Below are positions 30,876-40,095 of a stretch of 64,000 nucleotides of DNA, piece by piece (position 1 is the stretch's first letter; the number at the start of each line of letters is the position of its first letter). Under the pieces are notes generated by a model, which did not search any database, was not told the DNA's origin, and saw nothing but the letters and a program-made list of their open reading frames with translations. The position numbers were made by a program, and so were the translations under genes. Source of the DNA: Lentilactobacillus sp. SPB1-3 (lineage in GTDB: Bacteria; Bacillota; Bacilli; Lactobacillales; Lactobacillaceae); NCBI RefSeq assembly GCF_026913205.2, contig NZ_CP168151.1, forward strand, positions 124,001-188,000, written 5' to 3'.

Positions 30876-31991
30876 ATGGTCAAATTTAAGAAGCAGTTGC
30901 TTGGACTAGCCACTGCAATTTTTGCTTTCGGTTCGGTGTTTACAGCAGGCATTGGAAATGAATCTCAATCCGCAGAAGCCAATACTAAATCCGCTAAAGT
31001 CGTTAAAGTACAGAATTTTAGTACTAGACAGTACCGAGCTACTAAGGGGTATATTTATCGGACAACAACATTAAATAAAAAAATTCATAATGCTAAAAAT
31101 TATCCTAAGACGGTATTTTACACTAGTCGCCAAGTAACAGTTAAGAAGACCAATGGTAAAAAGGCCGTTTATTTCTATGTCCAAAATAAGACCAAGAAGG
31201 TCAAAGGATATATTTGGCGTGGTTACCTAGTTCAAATAAGGAAAATATCTTCTGATAAGACGCCTACCGAGAACAACAATGATCTAAGTTCTACTTCATC
31301 AACAGCTGAACCAATTATCTCTGCCAGTGCCCTTGATGAGTTAATTAATAAAGCTCCGGACTTAGATCCCTCAAGTGCAATTTTGAATTTAAATGCTCGG
31401 GAATATGGTACGTACAGGAATATCTTGGACAAGGCTTACAATATCATTCAAACATCCCCGGCATCGATGTTTGAAAATAATACTGCAAGTATATACGTCA
31501 CAAATAATAGATTGGTACCATACGTTCAACAAGCAATCAGCAAGTGGAATAATGTGCTGAACGAAACGGTTTTTACCATGGGAACTAAGGGTAATCACAC
31601 ACTTACTGTTAATTTGGTTTCTGATGATGATTCTGGCTGGGATGGCATGTACGACGGTAAAGCAGTTTATGTTGAGGCAACGCGCTTTTTAAACTCGCAT
31701 TACCCCAACGCTTATTTAGATCCTCAAGCAGCTTCGCTAGTGAACCCTAATACTTATTGGGTTGGTGTAATTACTCATGAATTGGGTCATACTCTTGGAT
31801 TGGATCACACCGGTTATCAAAGTGACTTGATGTTTGCAAGCAGTAGTAAAGGTAGTGCGATTGCCAAATATGATTGGCAATCACCAGTTGAATTGTCAAG
31901 CACAGGGCTTGATGGTGCTGAGAGCGGCGGTAACTTTACAAGTCGCGACATTGATCGTGCAAAATTAGCTAAAAACCTTGGTTACTGGTAA
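30876..31991 (+). CDS. Secreted zinc metalloprotease of the metzincin type
   Basis: About 371 residues. A signal peptide lies at residues 1-32 (FGSVFTAGIGNESQSAEA). Residues about 45-120 form a Lys/Tyr-rich domain ending GYIWRGYLVQI, the same type of domain as in the lysozyme at 993. A Ser/Thr linker follows. The C-terminal part holds THELGHTLGLDHTGY, the HExxHxxGxxH zinc site of metzincins, with SDLMF after it as Met-turn. The family is close to matrixin-like peptidase M10/M57 proteins. ATG at 30876 follows AAGGGGTGG; an earlier in-frame ATG at 30840 lacks one. Substrate unknown, likely at the cell surface. Confidence 0.85.
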   Translation: MVKFKKQLLGLATAIFAFGSVFTAGIGNESQSAEANTKSAKVVKVQNFSTRQYRATKGYIYRTTTLNKKIHNAKNYPKTVFYTSRQVTVKKTNGKKAVYFYVQNKTKKVKGYIWRGYLVQIRKISSDKTPTENNNDLSSTSSTAEPIISASALDELINKAPDLDPSSAILNLNAREYGTYRNILDKAYNIIQTSPASMFENNTASIYVTNNRLVPYVQQAISKWNNVLNETVFTMGTKGNHTLTVNLVSDDDSGWDGMYDGKAVYVEATRFLNSHYPNAYLDPQAASLVNPNTYWVGVITHELGHTLGLDHTGYQSDLMFASSSKGSAIAKYDWQSPVELSSTGLDGAESGGNFTSRDIDRAKLAKNLGYW

Positions 31992-32018
31992 TTTAGTTGA
32001 ATGGAGAAGTTTATTAAA

Positions 32019-32429
32019 ATGTCTTTGAGTGTATATTTGTATTTTAATGGTAATTGCAAAGAAGCAATTGAGTTTTATAGTGATGTATTTGGAGTCGCTG
32101 ATGATGACAGACAAATCACAACTTATAAAAACGCATCAGATTTTGGTGGTAATCCAGAGGATGCGGATAGAATCATTCGGTCATCAATCAAGGTTGGCGA
32201 TATGAAAATATTGATGGCCGATGTTGCTAAGGGAAGCAACTTACGTCAAGGTAATAACTTTGCGTTACAGTTTGAGACGCGGGACGAAAATGAACTTAGA
32301 ACGGTCTATGATAGATTGTCTGAAGGTGGAAAGGTTCATTTACCATTGCAGGACTCGTTCTTCACATCATTATTTGCCAATTTGACTGATAAATTCGGTA
32401 TCAGTTGGCAATTAAGATTAGAAAAATAG
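32019..32429 (+). CDS. VOC/PhnB-like glyoxalase-fold protein
   Basis: About 136 residues of the vicinal oxygen chelate superfamily, PhnB/3-demethylubiquinone-like group: LSVYLYFNGNCKEAIEFYSDVFG at the N-terminus, VGDMKILMADV in the middle and the PLQDSFFTSLFANLTDKFGISWQL end typical of PhnB. Function of these small proteins is mostly unknown. ATG at 32019 (nine bases after GGAGAAG) fits better than the ATG at 32001. A two-way terminator follows. Confidence 0.85.
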   Translation: MSLSVYLYFNGNCKEAIEFYSDVFGVADDDRQITTYKNASDFGGNPEDADRIIRSSIKVGDMKILMADVAKGSNLRQGNNFALQFETRDENELRTVYDRLSEGGKVHLPLQDSFFTSLFANLTDKFGISWQLRLEK

Positions 32430-32467
32430 AAAAATGGTCACTTTTTGATAAAAGTGACCATTTTTAA
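32428..32467 (+). terminator. Bidirectional terminator
   Basis: AAAAATGGTCACTTTT / AAAAGTGACCATTTTT hairpin between the VOC gene and the convergent metal ATPase gene. Confidence 0.9.
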
Positions 32468-32472
32468 TTTAA

Positions 32473-34257
32473 TCAATAGTTTCTTGCTCGTAATGCCCAG
32501 AGAATTGTCACCGTATCAACAACTTCTTGGAATAGAGCACCGATGATAGCAGGGATGACTCCGGTACTAGCAATCAACATTAAAATGATACAGACGATTA
32601 TTCCGATTAAAACCGCATTTCTTGCGACTTGCATAGTGTGTTCAGCGATTCTTCTGGCAGTTACAACTAATGATAAATCATCTTTCAAAATAACTGCATC
32701 GGCTGACTCAGATGCTGCTGTTGCTCCGTGCACACCCATTGCAATTCCAACATCCGCAGTGGCCAATGAAGGTGCGTCATTAACACCATCTCCGACCATG
32801 ACAACTGGCTTTTTTTCTGAAGGCAATTGTTGAACAATTTGAATCTTTTCTTCGGGGAGTTTTTCAGCATATACGTGATCAATACCGACTTCAGTTGCGA
32901 TTTGGTTTGCGATTGCAAGCTTGTCACCTGAAATCATCAGCAGGTTGTGAATTCCAGATTGATGAAGACCGTTCATGACCGCTTTTGCTTCTGGTCTAAG
33001 AGTATCCTTGAAGGCCACGTAGCCAATATATTCGTTATTAATGGAAACATAGACCGCAGTTTGGTCAATAGTTGAAATTCTGACGTCGGTAACAAAACTA
33101 GCTTTACCTGCTTTTATCAAATCGCCGTTTATCTTAGCTTCGATTCCTTGTGCAGTCACTTCTTTAACGTCTTCAACTGGCATAATAACACTGGCAGACT
33201 TCACCAATGAACGTGCCAAAATATGACTTGATTGCTGTTCCGCACTTGCAGCTAGTGTCAATACTTTTTCCGTTGTATATCCAGGAACAGCATAGGTTGT
33301 TTCAACTGTTAATTGACCTTGAGTGATGGTTCCTGTTTTATCAAATGCCATTGACTTAGCCTTAGCAAGTTGTTCGATAGTCGTTCCACTTTTGACAATA
33401 ATTCCATTTCGAGAAGAAAGACTCATTCCAGATACTAAAGCAATCGGGGCAGCTAAAATCAGGGGACAAGGGGATGCGACAACTAGTACTTCCGCAAATC
33501 TCACTGGGTCTTTAGATAGGTACCAAGCAATTCCAGCAATCAGATAAGCGACGATAGTAAAAGGCACTGCATAACGGTCCGCCATTCTAACAAATGGTGC
33601 TGGATGTTCCTCAGCTTCTTTAACTAATTGGATAATATTTTGGTACTGGCTATCTTTGGCCGTTTTACGGGCAATCATTTTGAATGAAGAATCTTGGTTT
33701 AGTGATCCTGACATAATTGTATCATTGACTTGTTTATGGACGGGTAGGGATTCACCAGTTAGCGAAGATTCATCTATCGTGACTGATGAAGATAAGACAA
33801 CGCCATCCACGGGAACGATTTCGCCAGGCTTAACTAGCAATTCATCGTTGACAGCTACCGCATCAACTTCGATGTCTTCAAGCGACTCATCTTTTATCAG
33901 GTGTGCGGTTTGCGGTGAGTTATCGAGTAAGGTTTGCAGTTCGGAATTAGCCTTATTAGCCGCATAATCTTCTAATGCATCGCCACCTGTGAGCATAAGA
34001 AGAACAATTAAGGCAGCCCAATATTCTGACACAGCTAAAGTTGCAATTACGGCTGTTATGGCTAACAAATCAACGCCGAATTTTCCTGACCGTAATGTCT
34101 TGATCATATCGATGAACATGGTCAAAGCAATAATGGTCCCAGCTATTGTGATGATCGATTGGGAAATGTGTGGTAAATGGAATAGAAATTCTACCGTTGC
34201 CGCGACAATCGTCACTGTTACAACGCTGATTAGACTGGCGTAGTTTTTGATTTTCAT
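32473..34257 (-). CDS. Heavy-metal P-type ATPase (P1B, SPC-type)
   Basis: 594 residues. The phosphorylation site DKTGTITQG (about 305), LTGESLPV actuator loop and GDGVNDAPSLATADVGIAMG hinge are intact. Helix 4 carries VVASPCPLILAAPIA: SPC instead of CPC places it in the P1B-4 group, whose members export Co, Fe or Zn. No N-terminal metal-binding domain; six or seven helices are seen. The nucleotide-binding domain reads SSHILARSL where most P1B pumps have a His-Pro pair, so Pro is replaced. ATG start after AAGGTGGGATGATA. Single gene. Metal specificity is not decided by sequence alone. Confidence 0.88.
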   Translation of the reverse strand: MKIKNYASLISVVTVTIVAATVEFLFHLPHISQSIITIAGTIIALTMFIDMIKTLRSGKFGVDLLAITAVIATLAVSEYWAALIVLLMLTGGDALEDYAANKANSELQTLLDNSPQTAHLIKDESLEDIEVDAVAVNDELLVKPGEIVPVDGVVLSSSVTIDESSLTGESLPVHKQVNDTIMSGSLNQDSSFKMIARKTAKDSQYQNIIQLVKEAEEHPAPFVRMADRYAVPFTIVAYLIAGIAWYLSKDPVRFAEVLVVASPCPLILAAPIALVSGMSLSSRNGIIVKSGTTIEQLAKAKSMAFDKTGTITQGQLTVETTYAVPGYTTEKVLTLAASAEQQSSHILARSLVKSASVIMPVEDVKEVTAQGIEAKINGDLIKAGKASFVTDVRISTIDQTAVYVSINNEYIGYVAFKDTLRPEAKAVMNGLHQSGIHNLLMISGDKLAIANQIATEVGIDHVYAEKLPEEKIQIVQQLPSEKKPVVMVGDGVNDAPSLATADVGIAMGVHGATAASESADAVILKDDLSLVVTARRIAEHTMQVARNAVLIGIIVCIILMLIASTGVIPAIIGALFQEVVDTVTILWALRARNY

Positions 34258-34339
34258 TTATCATCCCACCTTTTCTAAGTAGTGAAGCCCTCACCTAGAT
34301 TGTAACAATTCTAAAATACCAAATCTAATTTTAAAATCG

Positions 34340-34374
34340 CAAAAAAGAGTGCCCATATGAGACACTCTTTTTAT
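34340..34374 (-). terminator. Bidirectional terminator at the spx-like gene
   Basis: AAAAAAGAGTG / CACTCTTTTT hairpin; its right arm overlaps the last codons of the Spx-like gene. Confidence 0.8.
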
Positions 34375-34772
34375 ACAGTTAACATTTTTTGCGTTAACAA
34401 TTCTAAGTTTCGCTTTCGCACACTACGTGGGAGAAAGGCCCTGATATCTTCCTCGCTGAAGCCGACTTGCATCATATAATCATTCTTTATGATAGGTCGC
34501 TTAATTAACTCTTGATGCTTTACCAAGATATTAACTAATTCCGAGAAAGTTAAATCGTTGATCCGTGACTTAATTTCTTGATACTTCTTAGCACGAGTTG
34601 ATACAAGATCTTCGCTACCATTTTCAGATAGAGAGAAAAGCTGTTTAATTTCATCTCGTGTCAGTGGTTCTCGAATCATGTTTCTAACTTCAAATTGAAG
34701 ATCATGTTCTTCCAACCATTCTCTAGCTTTTCGACTAGACGAATTGCTTGATGATACGTATAGGGTAATCAT
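34371..34772 (-). CDS. Spx/ArsC-family regulator lacking the CXXC redox switch
   Basis: 133 residues, the normal length of Spx, a protein that binds the RNA polymerase alpha subunit and redirects transcription in thiol stress. MITLYVSSSNSSSRKAREWLEEH at the N-terminus aligns with the Spx 'YTSPSCTSCRKAK' stretch but has Ser in place of both Cys residues. The rest (LTRDEIKQLFSLSENG, LIKRPIIKND) keeps the family pattern. It may act without thiol sensing. Start ATG after GGAGGT. Confidence 0.88.
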   Translation of the reverse strand: MITLYVSSSNSSSRKAREWLEEHDLQFEVRNMIREPLTRDEIKQLFSLSENGSEDLVSTRAKKYQEIKSRINDLTFSELVNILVKHQELIKRPIIKNDYMMQVGFSEEDIRAFLPRSVRKRNLELLTQKMLTV

Positions 34773-34959
34773 GATAAAAACCTCCGTCCTATTAGTGACT
34801 TATGGCCTAAACAGCTTACCCCTCTACATAATTATCTTAACATCTGAGGTATTATTAACAACTTTGAAAACTGGAATTTTCAAGCAATTATTTAATGGTA
34901 GGTCGTGTCATAGTATAATTATTATTAATACTTTTTAACTGACTGGAAGTGATGATGAA

Positions 34960-35661
34960 GTGAATCAAGAACTTAGTGCTAGGGCGGGGTTAAAGGACGT
35001 TGTTCCGACTTTGGTTGGCTATATTGGCGTGGGATTAGCTTTCGGAATTGTAGCTAAGGCTGCCAATCTTTCAGTATTGGTTGTGTTTATCATGTCGCTG
35101 CTTGTGTATGCCGGCGCAGGCCAATTTTTAATCGTGTCAATGTTGACTGCGGGTGCACCAGTAGTTACGATTGCGATTTCCGTACTGCTTATCAATGCCC
35201 GTATGAGCTTAATGAGTATGACAGTTGCTCCTTATCTAAAGAAAGAATCGTTGCTTAAATATATCGGTTTAGGAAGTTTACTAACCGATGAAACATTCGC
35301 ACTGTCGATGAATAAGCTTAATTATACGGATCGGCAATTAAATGGAGCCTGGTTGAATACTGCTAATATAGTTGCGTACTTAGTTTGGGCGCTCTCAACT
35401 GTGGTTGGAGCGGTGCTTGGTAGTGCAATATCGGATCCGAAAGTTTTAGGCCTTGATTTTGCGGTGGTTGCCATGTTCATTGGTTTACTTTACTTACAGA
35501 TGATTGCCGATCACAGTAAACCACTGATCATGCATCTAGAAGTCGCCGGGTTTGTCATGGTGAGTATTTTCGTTCTGATGCGTTTTATGCCCGGAAATAC
35601 CGCGATTCTTGTTGGTACGATATTAGGTTGCTTATTTGGAATGGCGGTGGAAAAGAAATGA
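34960..35661 (+). CDS. azlC: Branched-chain amino acid exporter large subunit
   Basis: 233 residues with about six to seven helices, AzlC family. AzlC and AzlD together export branched-chain amino acids or their analogues. The motif ...YAGAGQFLIVSMLTAGAP (about 48-65) and LINARMSLMSMTVAPYL are typical. Start GTG with GGAAGTGATGA upstream. The stop overlaps the azlD start (ATGA), so translation is coupled. Confidence 0.9.
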   Translation: MNQELSARAGLKDVVPTLVGYIGVGLAFGIVAKAANLSVLVVFIMSLLVYAGAGQFLIVSMLTAGAPVVTIAISVLLINARMSLMSMTVAPYLKKESLLKYIGLGSLLTDETFALSMNKLNYTDRQLNGAWLNTANIVAYLVWALSTVVGAVLGSAISDPKVLGLDFAVVAMFIGLLYLQMIADHSKPLIMHLEVAGFVMVSIFVLMRFMPGNTAILVGTILGCLFGMAVEKK

Positions 35662-35978
35662 ATAATTATATCTATGGTTCAATTATCATCAGTGGCATTG
35701 TAACTTGGTTACTGCGAGTGGTGCCATTTGGCATCGTTAAAAATGTAAAGATTTCAAAGGGCGTTATGAGTTTTCTAAGTTTTGTGCCAGTTGCCATCTT
35801 GTCCGCAATTTTTATGGAAAGCTTACTAGTTTACAATTCAGGAACTTGGCCCGCAATTAATATTGAGAATTTGATTGCTTCAGTTCCTACTATTATTAGT
35901 GGCGTTATTTCAAAAAGTTTGATGGTGGTAGTGATAGTAGGGGTTATTTCAATGGCGTGTGTTAGATTTTTGATGTAG
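35658..35978 (+). CDS. azlD: Branched-chain amino acid exporter small subunit
   Basis: 106 residues with four helices. ATG at 35658 overlaps the azlC stop in ATGA and is taken as start; the frame extends further up but without a site. TWLLRVVPFGIV and FVPVAILSAIFMESLL are conserved in AzlD. It forms the exporter with AzlC. Confidence 0.9.
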   Translation: MNNYIYGSIIISGIVTWLLRVVPFGIVKNVKISKGVMSFLSFVPVAILSAIFMESLLVYNSGTWPAINIENLIASVPTIISGVISKSLMVVVIVGVISMACVRFLM

Positions 35979-35989
35979 TAGGTTAATAA

Positions 35990-36250
35990 TTACATTATCC
36001 AAAACCACGGGAACAACATGAAACGCCAAATAGTTGCTGAGAAGCTATCATCGTATTTGTCATCAGCTGTTCCTAGTCTTTTTTCTAAGTATACTAAGAT
36101 AAAACCGGTCGCCAAGAATATTAATGGTGATATTTTTAAATAGCCGCCATAATTCCATACTACATAGATGGTCCTAAAGAATGATATAAGATAAATCATT
36201 CTAAATATGTACGTAATGATTTTCAGCTTATTCTTTGAATTTATTTTAAT
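35990..36250 (-). CDS. Small membrane protein, hypothetical, possibly starting at ATT
   Basis: From ATG at 36199 the frame gives 69 residues but with no ribosome site. An excellent GAGGTGAT lies six bases before an in-frame ATT at 36250, with a stop codon just before, so an 86-residue product from a rare ATT start is possible. It would have a basic start (KINSKNKLK) and two hydrophobic helices, then an acidic-basic stretch (EKRLGTADDKYDDS). I do not recognise it. It is convergent to azlD. Confidence 0.4.
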   Translation of the reverse strand: MKINSKNKLKIITYIFRMIYLISFFRTIYVVWNYGGYLKISPLIFLATGFILVYLEKRLGTADDKYDDSFSATIWRFMLFPWFWIM

Positions 36251-36356
36251 GTTTGATCACCTCGGTTAATTCATTGACTCGATAATAGTAAAGATTAAAG
36301 CAATTATCAAACTATGATTGGTATTATCATGATAATTTTATTCATTTACACACGTT

Positions 36357-36399
36357 AAGAAAAAGATGTCCCACCCAATTAGGGGAGACATCTTTTTAA
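36357..36399 (-). terminator. Terminator of luxS-metE-metF
   Basis: AAAAAGATGTC-CCCC / GGG-GGACATCTTTTT on the minus strand directly after metF. Confidence 0.9.
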
Positions 36400-36400
36400 A

Positions 36401-37279
36401 TTAATGTACTTCAGTTGCTTTAAAAACAGACTTTGTTTCATTATAAATTCGCGCAGCTGTATCAGCTTGATTCATGGTATATAAATGGATCCCATCAACC
36501 CCGCGAGAAACAAGGTCGATGATTTGATCAACTGCAAAGGCAATCCCAGCATCTCGCATAGCTTCCTTATTGTCAGCATACCGATCAAGAATCGCCTGAA
36601 ACTTCTTAGGAACAGGAACGCCAGTGATAGAAGTAATTCTTTCAATCTGCCGTTTGTTGGTGCAGGGCATGATGCCAGCTTCAATTGGCACATTGATACC
36701 AGCAATGCGGGCTTTTTCGTAAAATTCATAAAAAGCATCATCATCAAAGAATAGTTGCGTGATTAGATGGTCGGCACCACTATCTACTTTTACCTTGAGG
36801 TTTGCGATATCGTCAATGAAACTATCAGCGTCGGTATGACAATTAGGATAGCAAGCGCCAAGAATATTGAATTCTGGCCGATTATTTTTGATGAATTCGA
36901 CTAGTTCATTGGCATGATTGAATTCGCCAACAGGTTTGCGATTGGCAATTCGATCTCCTCTCAGAGCTAAAATGTTATGCACGTTAATTTCATCTAATTT
37001 ATCTAAGAGTTGTAACACTTCAGACTTTGTTTGATAAAGACCAGGAACGTGGGCCACAGCATCAATACCTAATTGATTTTGAATAATGTCTGCGACTTCG
37101 ATATTGCCACCAAGCGGATTAGTTCCGCCAGCACCTAAAGTCACTGATATAAAATCTGGGTCAACAGCTTTGAACTGTGAAATGGTATCTAAAATTGCGG
37201 AATCAGGAGTCGATTTCTTAGGTGGAAAAACCTCTAGAGAAAATATAGTTTTTTGATTAGATAACGCCGTTAGGTTCAT
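36401..37279 (-). CDS. metF: Methylenetetrahydrofolate reductase
   Basis: About 292 residues, FAD enzyme that makes 5-methyl-THF for MetE. SLEVFPPKK holds the catalytic Glu near residue 15, DFISVTLGAGG and LALRGD are FAD-site motifs, and LITQLFFDDDAFYEF near 180 is typical. ATG at 37279 lies inside the end of metE (23-base overlap) with AGGAG eight bases upstream; a longer frame to 37312 has no site. Last gene of the Met operon. Confidence 0.92.
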   Translation of the reverse strand: MNLTALSNQKTIFSLEVFPPKKSTPDSAILDTISQFKAVDPDFISVTLGAGGTNPLGGNIEVADIIQNQLGIDAVAHVPGLYQTKSEVLQLLDKLDEINVHNILALRGDRIANRKPVGEFNHANELVEFIKNNRPEFNILGACYPNCHTDADSFIDDIANLKVKVDSGADHLITQLFFDDDAFYEFYEKARIAGINVPIEAGIMPCTNKRQIERITSITGVPVPKKFQAILDRYADNKEAMRDAGIAFAVDQIIDLVSRGVDGIHLYTMNQADTAARIYNETKSVFKATEVH

Positions 37280-39542
37280 GAATTTCGCTCCTAACCTTTT
37301 TGGTTGCGTCAACGATATTTTTCAAGCTTTCAAATGATTCAGTTTCTGATCGTGTTTTCAAACCACAGTCAGGATTAATCCAGATTTTTTCCAGAGGTAA
37401 TTTAGTGATCAACTGATTAATTAAGTCAGTGATTTCTTGAACTGATGGAATTCTTGGAGAATGAATATCGTATACTCCAGGACCAACTTCAGTTTGGAAA
37501 TTGGCGTCCACTAATTGGTCAATTAAAGTGAAATCAGCACGGGATGCTTCAAATGAAATAACATCAGCATCTAAAGCATCGATTGCTTCAATGATGTCGC
37601 CAAATTCGCTGTAGCACATATGGGTGTGAATTTGCGTTGTTGCAGCAACTTTACTATGAACTAGTCGGAATGCTGGAACGGCCCAGTCTAGATAATCTGA
37701 GAACCAGTTAGACTTTCTTAAAGGCAAGTTTTCACGCAATGCAGGTTCATCGATTTGAATAATCTTAATATCATGCTTTTCAAGATCCAGAACTTCTTCT
37801 TGAAGAGCTAAAGCTATCTGAGTGACAGATTCTTTAGGCGAGATATCTTCACGTGGAAATGACCAGTTGAAGATGGTCACAGGACCAGTGAGCATACCCT
37901 TTACTAACTTGTTGGTGAGGTTATTGGCGAAGACAGTATCCTTAACAGTAATTGGGGCTGTTCGGGAAATATCTCCCCAAATAATTGGTGGTTTAACTCC
38001 TCGAGTACCATATGATTGAACCCAACCGTTTTGAGTAAAGACAAAACCGGCGAGTTTTTCACCGAAGTATTCTACCATGTCATTTCGTTCGTATTCCCCA
38101 TGAACAAGCACGTCTAAACCGATATCTTCTTGGAATTTAATGATGCGTTTGATTTTGTCATTATTAAATTGATCATATTCCTCGCGACTAATTTCGCCCT
38201 TGCGGAATTTAGAACGGTTTTGACGAACATCCTTAGTTTGAGGGAATGAGCCAATCGTGGTGGTTGGCAAGATGGGTAACTTAAATTCATCTTTTTGAAT
38301 TTGTTCTCTTTCATTTCTAACTGGCAATCTTATGTAATCGTCATGAGTTAAAGAAGCGATTTGAGTTCGGACAGTTTCGTTGACTGGATGCTTTACAGAA
38401 CTGAACAATTCAGTGTTTTTATTCAAAATCGTATTACCATCGGCTTGATGTGAGTAAATCTTATCGAGGTCTGTAATTTCGCCTAATTTTTGAATGGCGA
38501 AGGCTAAGTGTTGTTGTACGTCACTTGGCAATTTAGTTTCGTCCTCAGCGGAATATGGAACGTGTAGTAGGGAGCAAGATGTGCTTAGGACAATGTTTGA
38601 ATCGATATTTAGCCCTTCAAGTTCTGCAATTGTGTTAGCATAGTGGTTTCGCCAGATGTTTTTTCCGTTTAAAATACCAGCGAATAAGGTTTTGTCGGCG
38701 GGAAATCCGGTCTTGGCTAATAGTTCGCGGTTGTAGGGTCCTTCTACAAGATCTAGTCCAATACCATCAAAGTCCTTGCTGATCACATCGTTATAGATGT
38801 CTCTAATATCACCAAAGTAAGTTTGGAGATTGACTTTAGTTTCAGGTTTATTAGTCAAAATCCCATCGTATAGTTGGTCAAAAATTTGTTTATCACTGAC
38901 AGTTACATCTAAACATAGTGCGGGTTCATCAATTTGGACCCATTGAACATGTTGTTCTGCCAATTTAGTTAAAACAGATTGATAAGCGCTGATTAAATCA
39001 GTGACAAATTCTTTAGGTGTTGCTTCATCAATAAATCGACTTAATTTCAAGAGGGTATAAGGACCAGTAATGACAGCTTTAACTGGAACTTTCAATTCCT
39101 GAGCTTCAGCAACTTGATCAAATAATTGGGTACCCACTAATTTAACTTGAGTAGTTTTAGAGAATTCAGGAACAATGTAGTGATAGTTGGTGTTGAACCA
39201 TTTCTTCATAGACAGGGCTTTAACTGAACCTGATTCATCTTGTCGTCCCCGAGTTTGCGCGAAGTATTCGTCAAGAGGCGACAGATTTAATTGACGATAA
39301 CGTTCAGGCACGATGTTCAAAAGGTTGGCGGTATCTAATAAACTATCAAAGAAAGAAAAGTCACCAACTGGAATTAAATCAATGCCAGCGTCAACTTGGG
39401 CTTGCCAGTGAGCTTGACGAATATTTTTAGCAATGGTGAATAACTCATCTTGAGAAATTTGCTTCTTCCAATAGTGTTCGGTCGCAAACTTTAATTCACG
39501 ATGGTGACCAATTCTAGGGAATCCAATAATGGTTGTTGTCAT
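37257..39542 (-). CDS. metE: Cobalamin-independent methionine synthase
   Basis: 761 residues, the full length of MetE. It moves the methyl group of 5-methyl-THF-triglutamate to homocysteine. Two homologous barrels; N-terminal FPRIGHHRELK, C-terminal zinc ligands in HTHMCYSEF (His, Cys), in the acidic FEASRAD segment, and the Cys in INPDCGLKTR. It starts 18 bases after luxS with GGAGGCACC. Works with MetF and receives homocysteine from LuxS. Confidence 0.95.
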   Translation of the reverse strand: MTTTIIGFPRIGHHRELKFATEHYWKKQISQDELFTIAKNIRQAHWQAQVDAGIDLIPVGDFSFFDSLLDTANLLNIVPERYRQLNLSPLDEYFAQTRGRQDESGSVKALSMKKWFNTNYHYIVPEFSKTTQVKLVGTQLFDQVAEAQELKVPVKAVITGPYTLLKLSRFIDEATPKEFVTDLISAYQSVLTKLAEQHVQWVQIDEPALCLDVTVSDKQIFDQLYDGILTNKPETKVNLQTYFGDIRDIYNDVISKDFDGIGLDLVEGPYNRELLAKTGFPADKTLFAGILNGKNIWRNHYANTIAELEGLNIDSNIVLSTSCSLLHVPYSAEDETKLPSDVQQHLAFAIQKLGEITDLDKIYSHQADGNTILNKNTELFSSVKHPVNETVRTQIASLTHDDYIRLPVRNEREQIQKDEFKLPILPTTTIGSFPQTKDVRQNRSKFRKGEISREEYDQFNNDKIKRIIKFQEDIGLDVLVHGEYERNDMVEYFGEKLAGFVFTQNGWVQSYGTRGVKPPIIWGDISRTAPITVKDTVFANNLTNKLVKGMLTGPVTIFNWSFPREDISPKESVTQIALALQEEVLDLEKHDIKIIQIDEPALRENLPLRKSNWFSDYLDWAVPAFRLVHSKVAATTQIHTHMCYSEFGDIIEAIDALDADVISFEASRADFTLIDQLVDANFQTEVGPGVYDIHSPRIPSVQEITDLINQLITKLPLEKIWINPDCGLKTRSETESFESLKNIVDATKKVRSEIHEPNGVI

Positions 39543-39560
39543 AGTGGTGCCTCCTCTAAA

Positions 39561-40034
39561 TTAAATTTCGTGTCTTTCGAATGGTTGATCTGAAATTCCT
39601 TCAGCAAGAATTTTCTTGCTCCATTCTTTGGCTGAAAATAGTGAATGGTCACGGTAGTTACCACAACTGGTAATGTCTGTGCCGGGGATGTCTTCCCATT
39701 TAGTTACATTGGCGATTTCTTCTAGAGAACTCTTTAAAGCCTTAGCGACTTCGGTAGTGGAATGTTTTCCCCAAGTGATTAAATGAAATCCAGTTCGGCA
39801 TCCAAATGGAGAACAATCAATTACTCCACTAAGCCGATCACGAAGCAAACCAGCAAGTAAATGTTCGATTGTGTGTAATCCTGCAGTAGGAATAGCATTT
39901 TCATTGGGCTGAACTAATCGTAAGTCATAGTTTGAAATAACGTCGCCTTTATCACCGTGTTCCTCAGTAATCAAACGAACGTATGGTGCTTTAACCTTTG
40001 TGTGATCTAATGTAAAACTTTCAACTTTTGCCAT
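39561..40034 (-). CDS. luxS: S-ribosylhomocysteine lyase
   Basis: 157 residues. It splits S-ribosylhomocysteine into homocysteine and DPD, the precursor of AI-2. The metal site HTIEHLLA (about 54-61) and the Cys in the later ITSCGNY (about 123) are present, as is the catalytic Cys in [12 protein letters not shown]. It is the first gene of luxS-metE-metF, so homocysteine is passed straight to methionine synthesis; pfs is not in the window. Start ATG after AGGAGA. Regulated by a Met T-box upstream. Confidence 0.96.
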   Translation of the reverse strand: MAKVESFTLDHTKVKAPYVRLITEEHGDKGDVISNYDLRLVQPNENAIPTAGLHTIEHLLAGLLRDRLSGVIDCSPFGCRTGFHLITWGKHSTTEVAKALKSSLEEIANVTKWEDIPGTDITSCGNYRDHSLFSAKEWSKKILAEGISDQPFERHEI

Positions 40035-40095
40035 AATAAAAATCTCCTTTGTTTTTTAATCTGATTAACTAATTTAGTTTTAATGATTGATAAAT

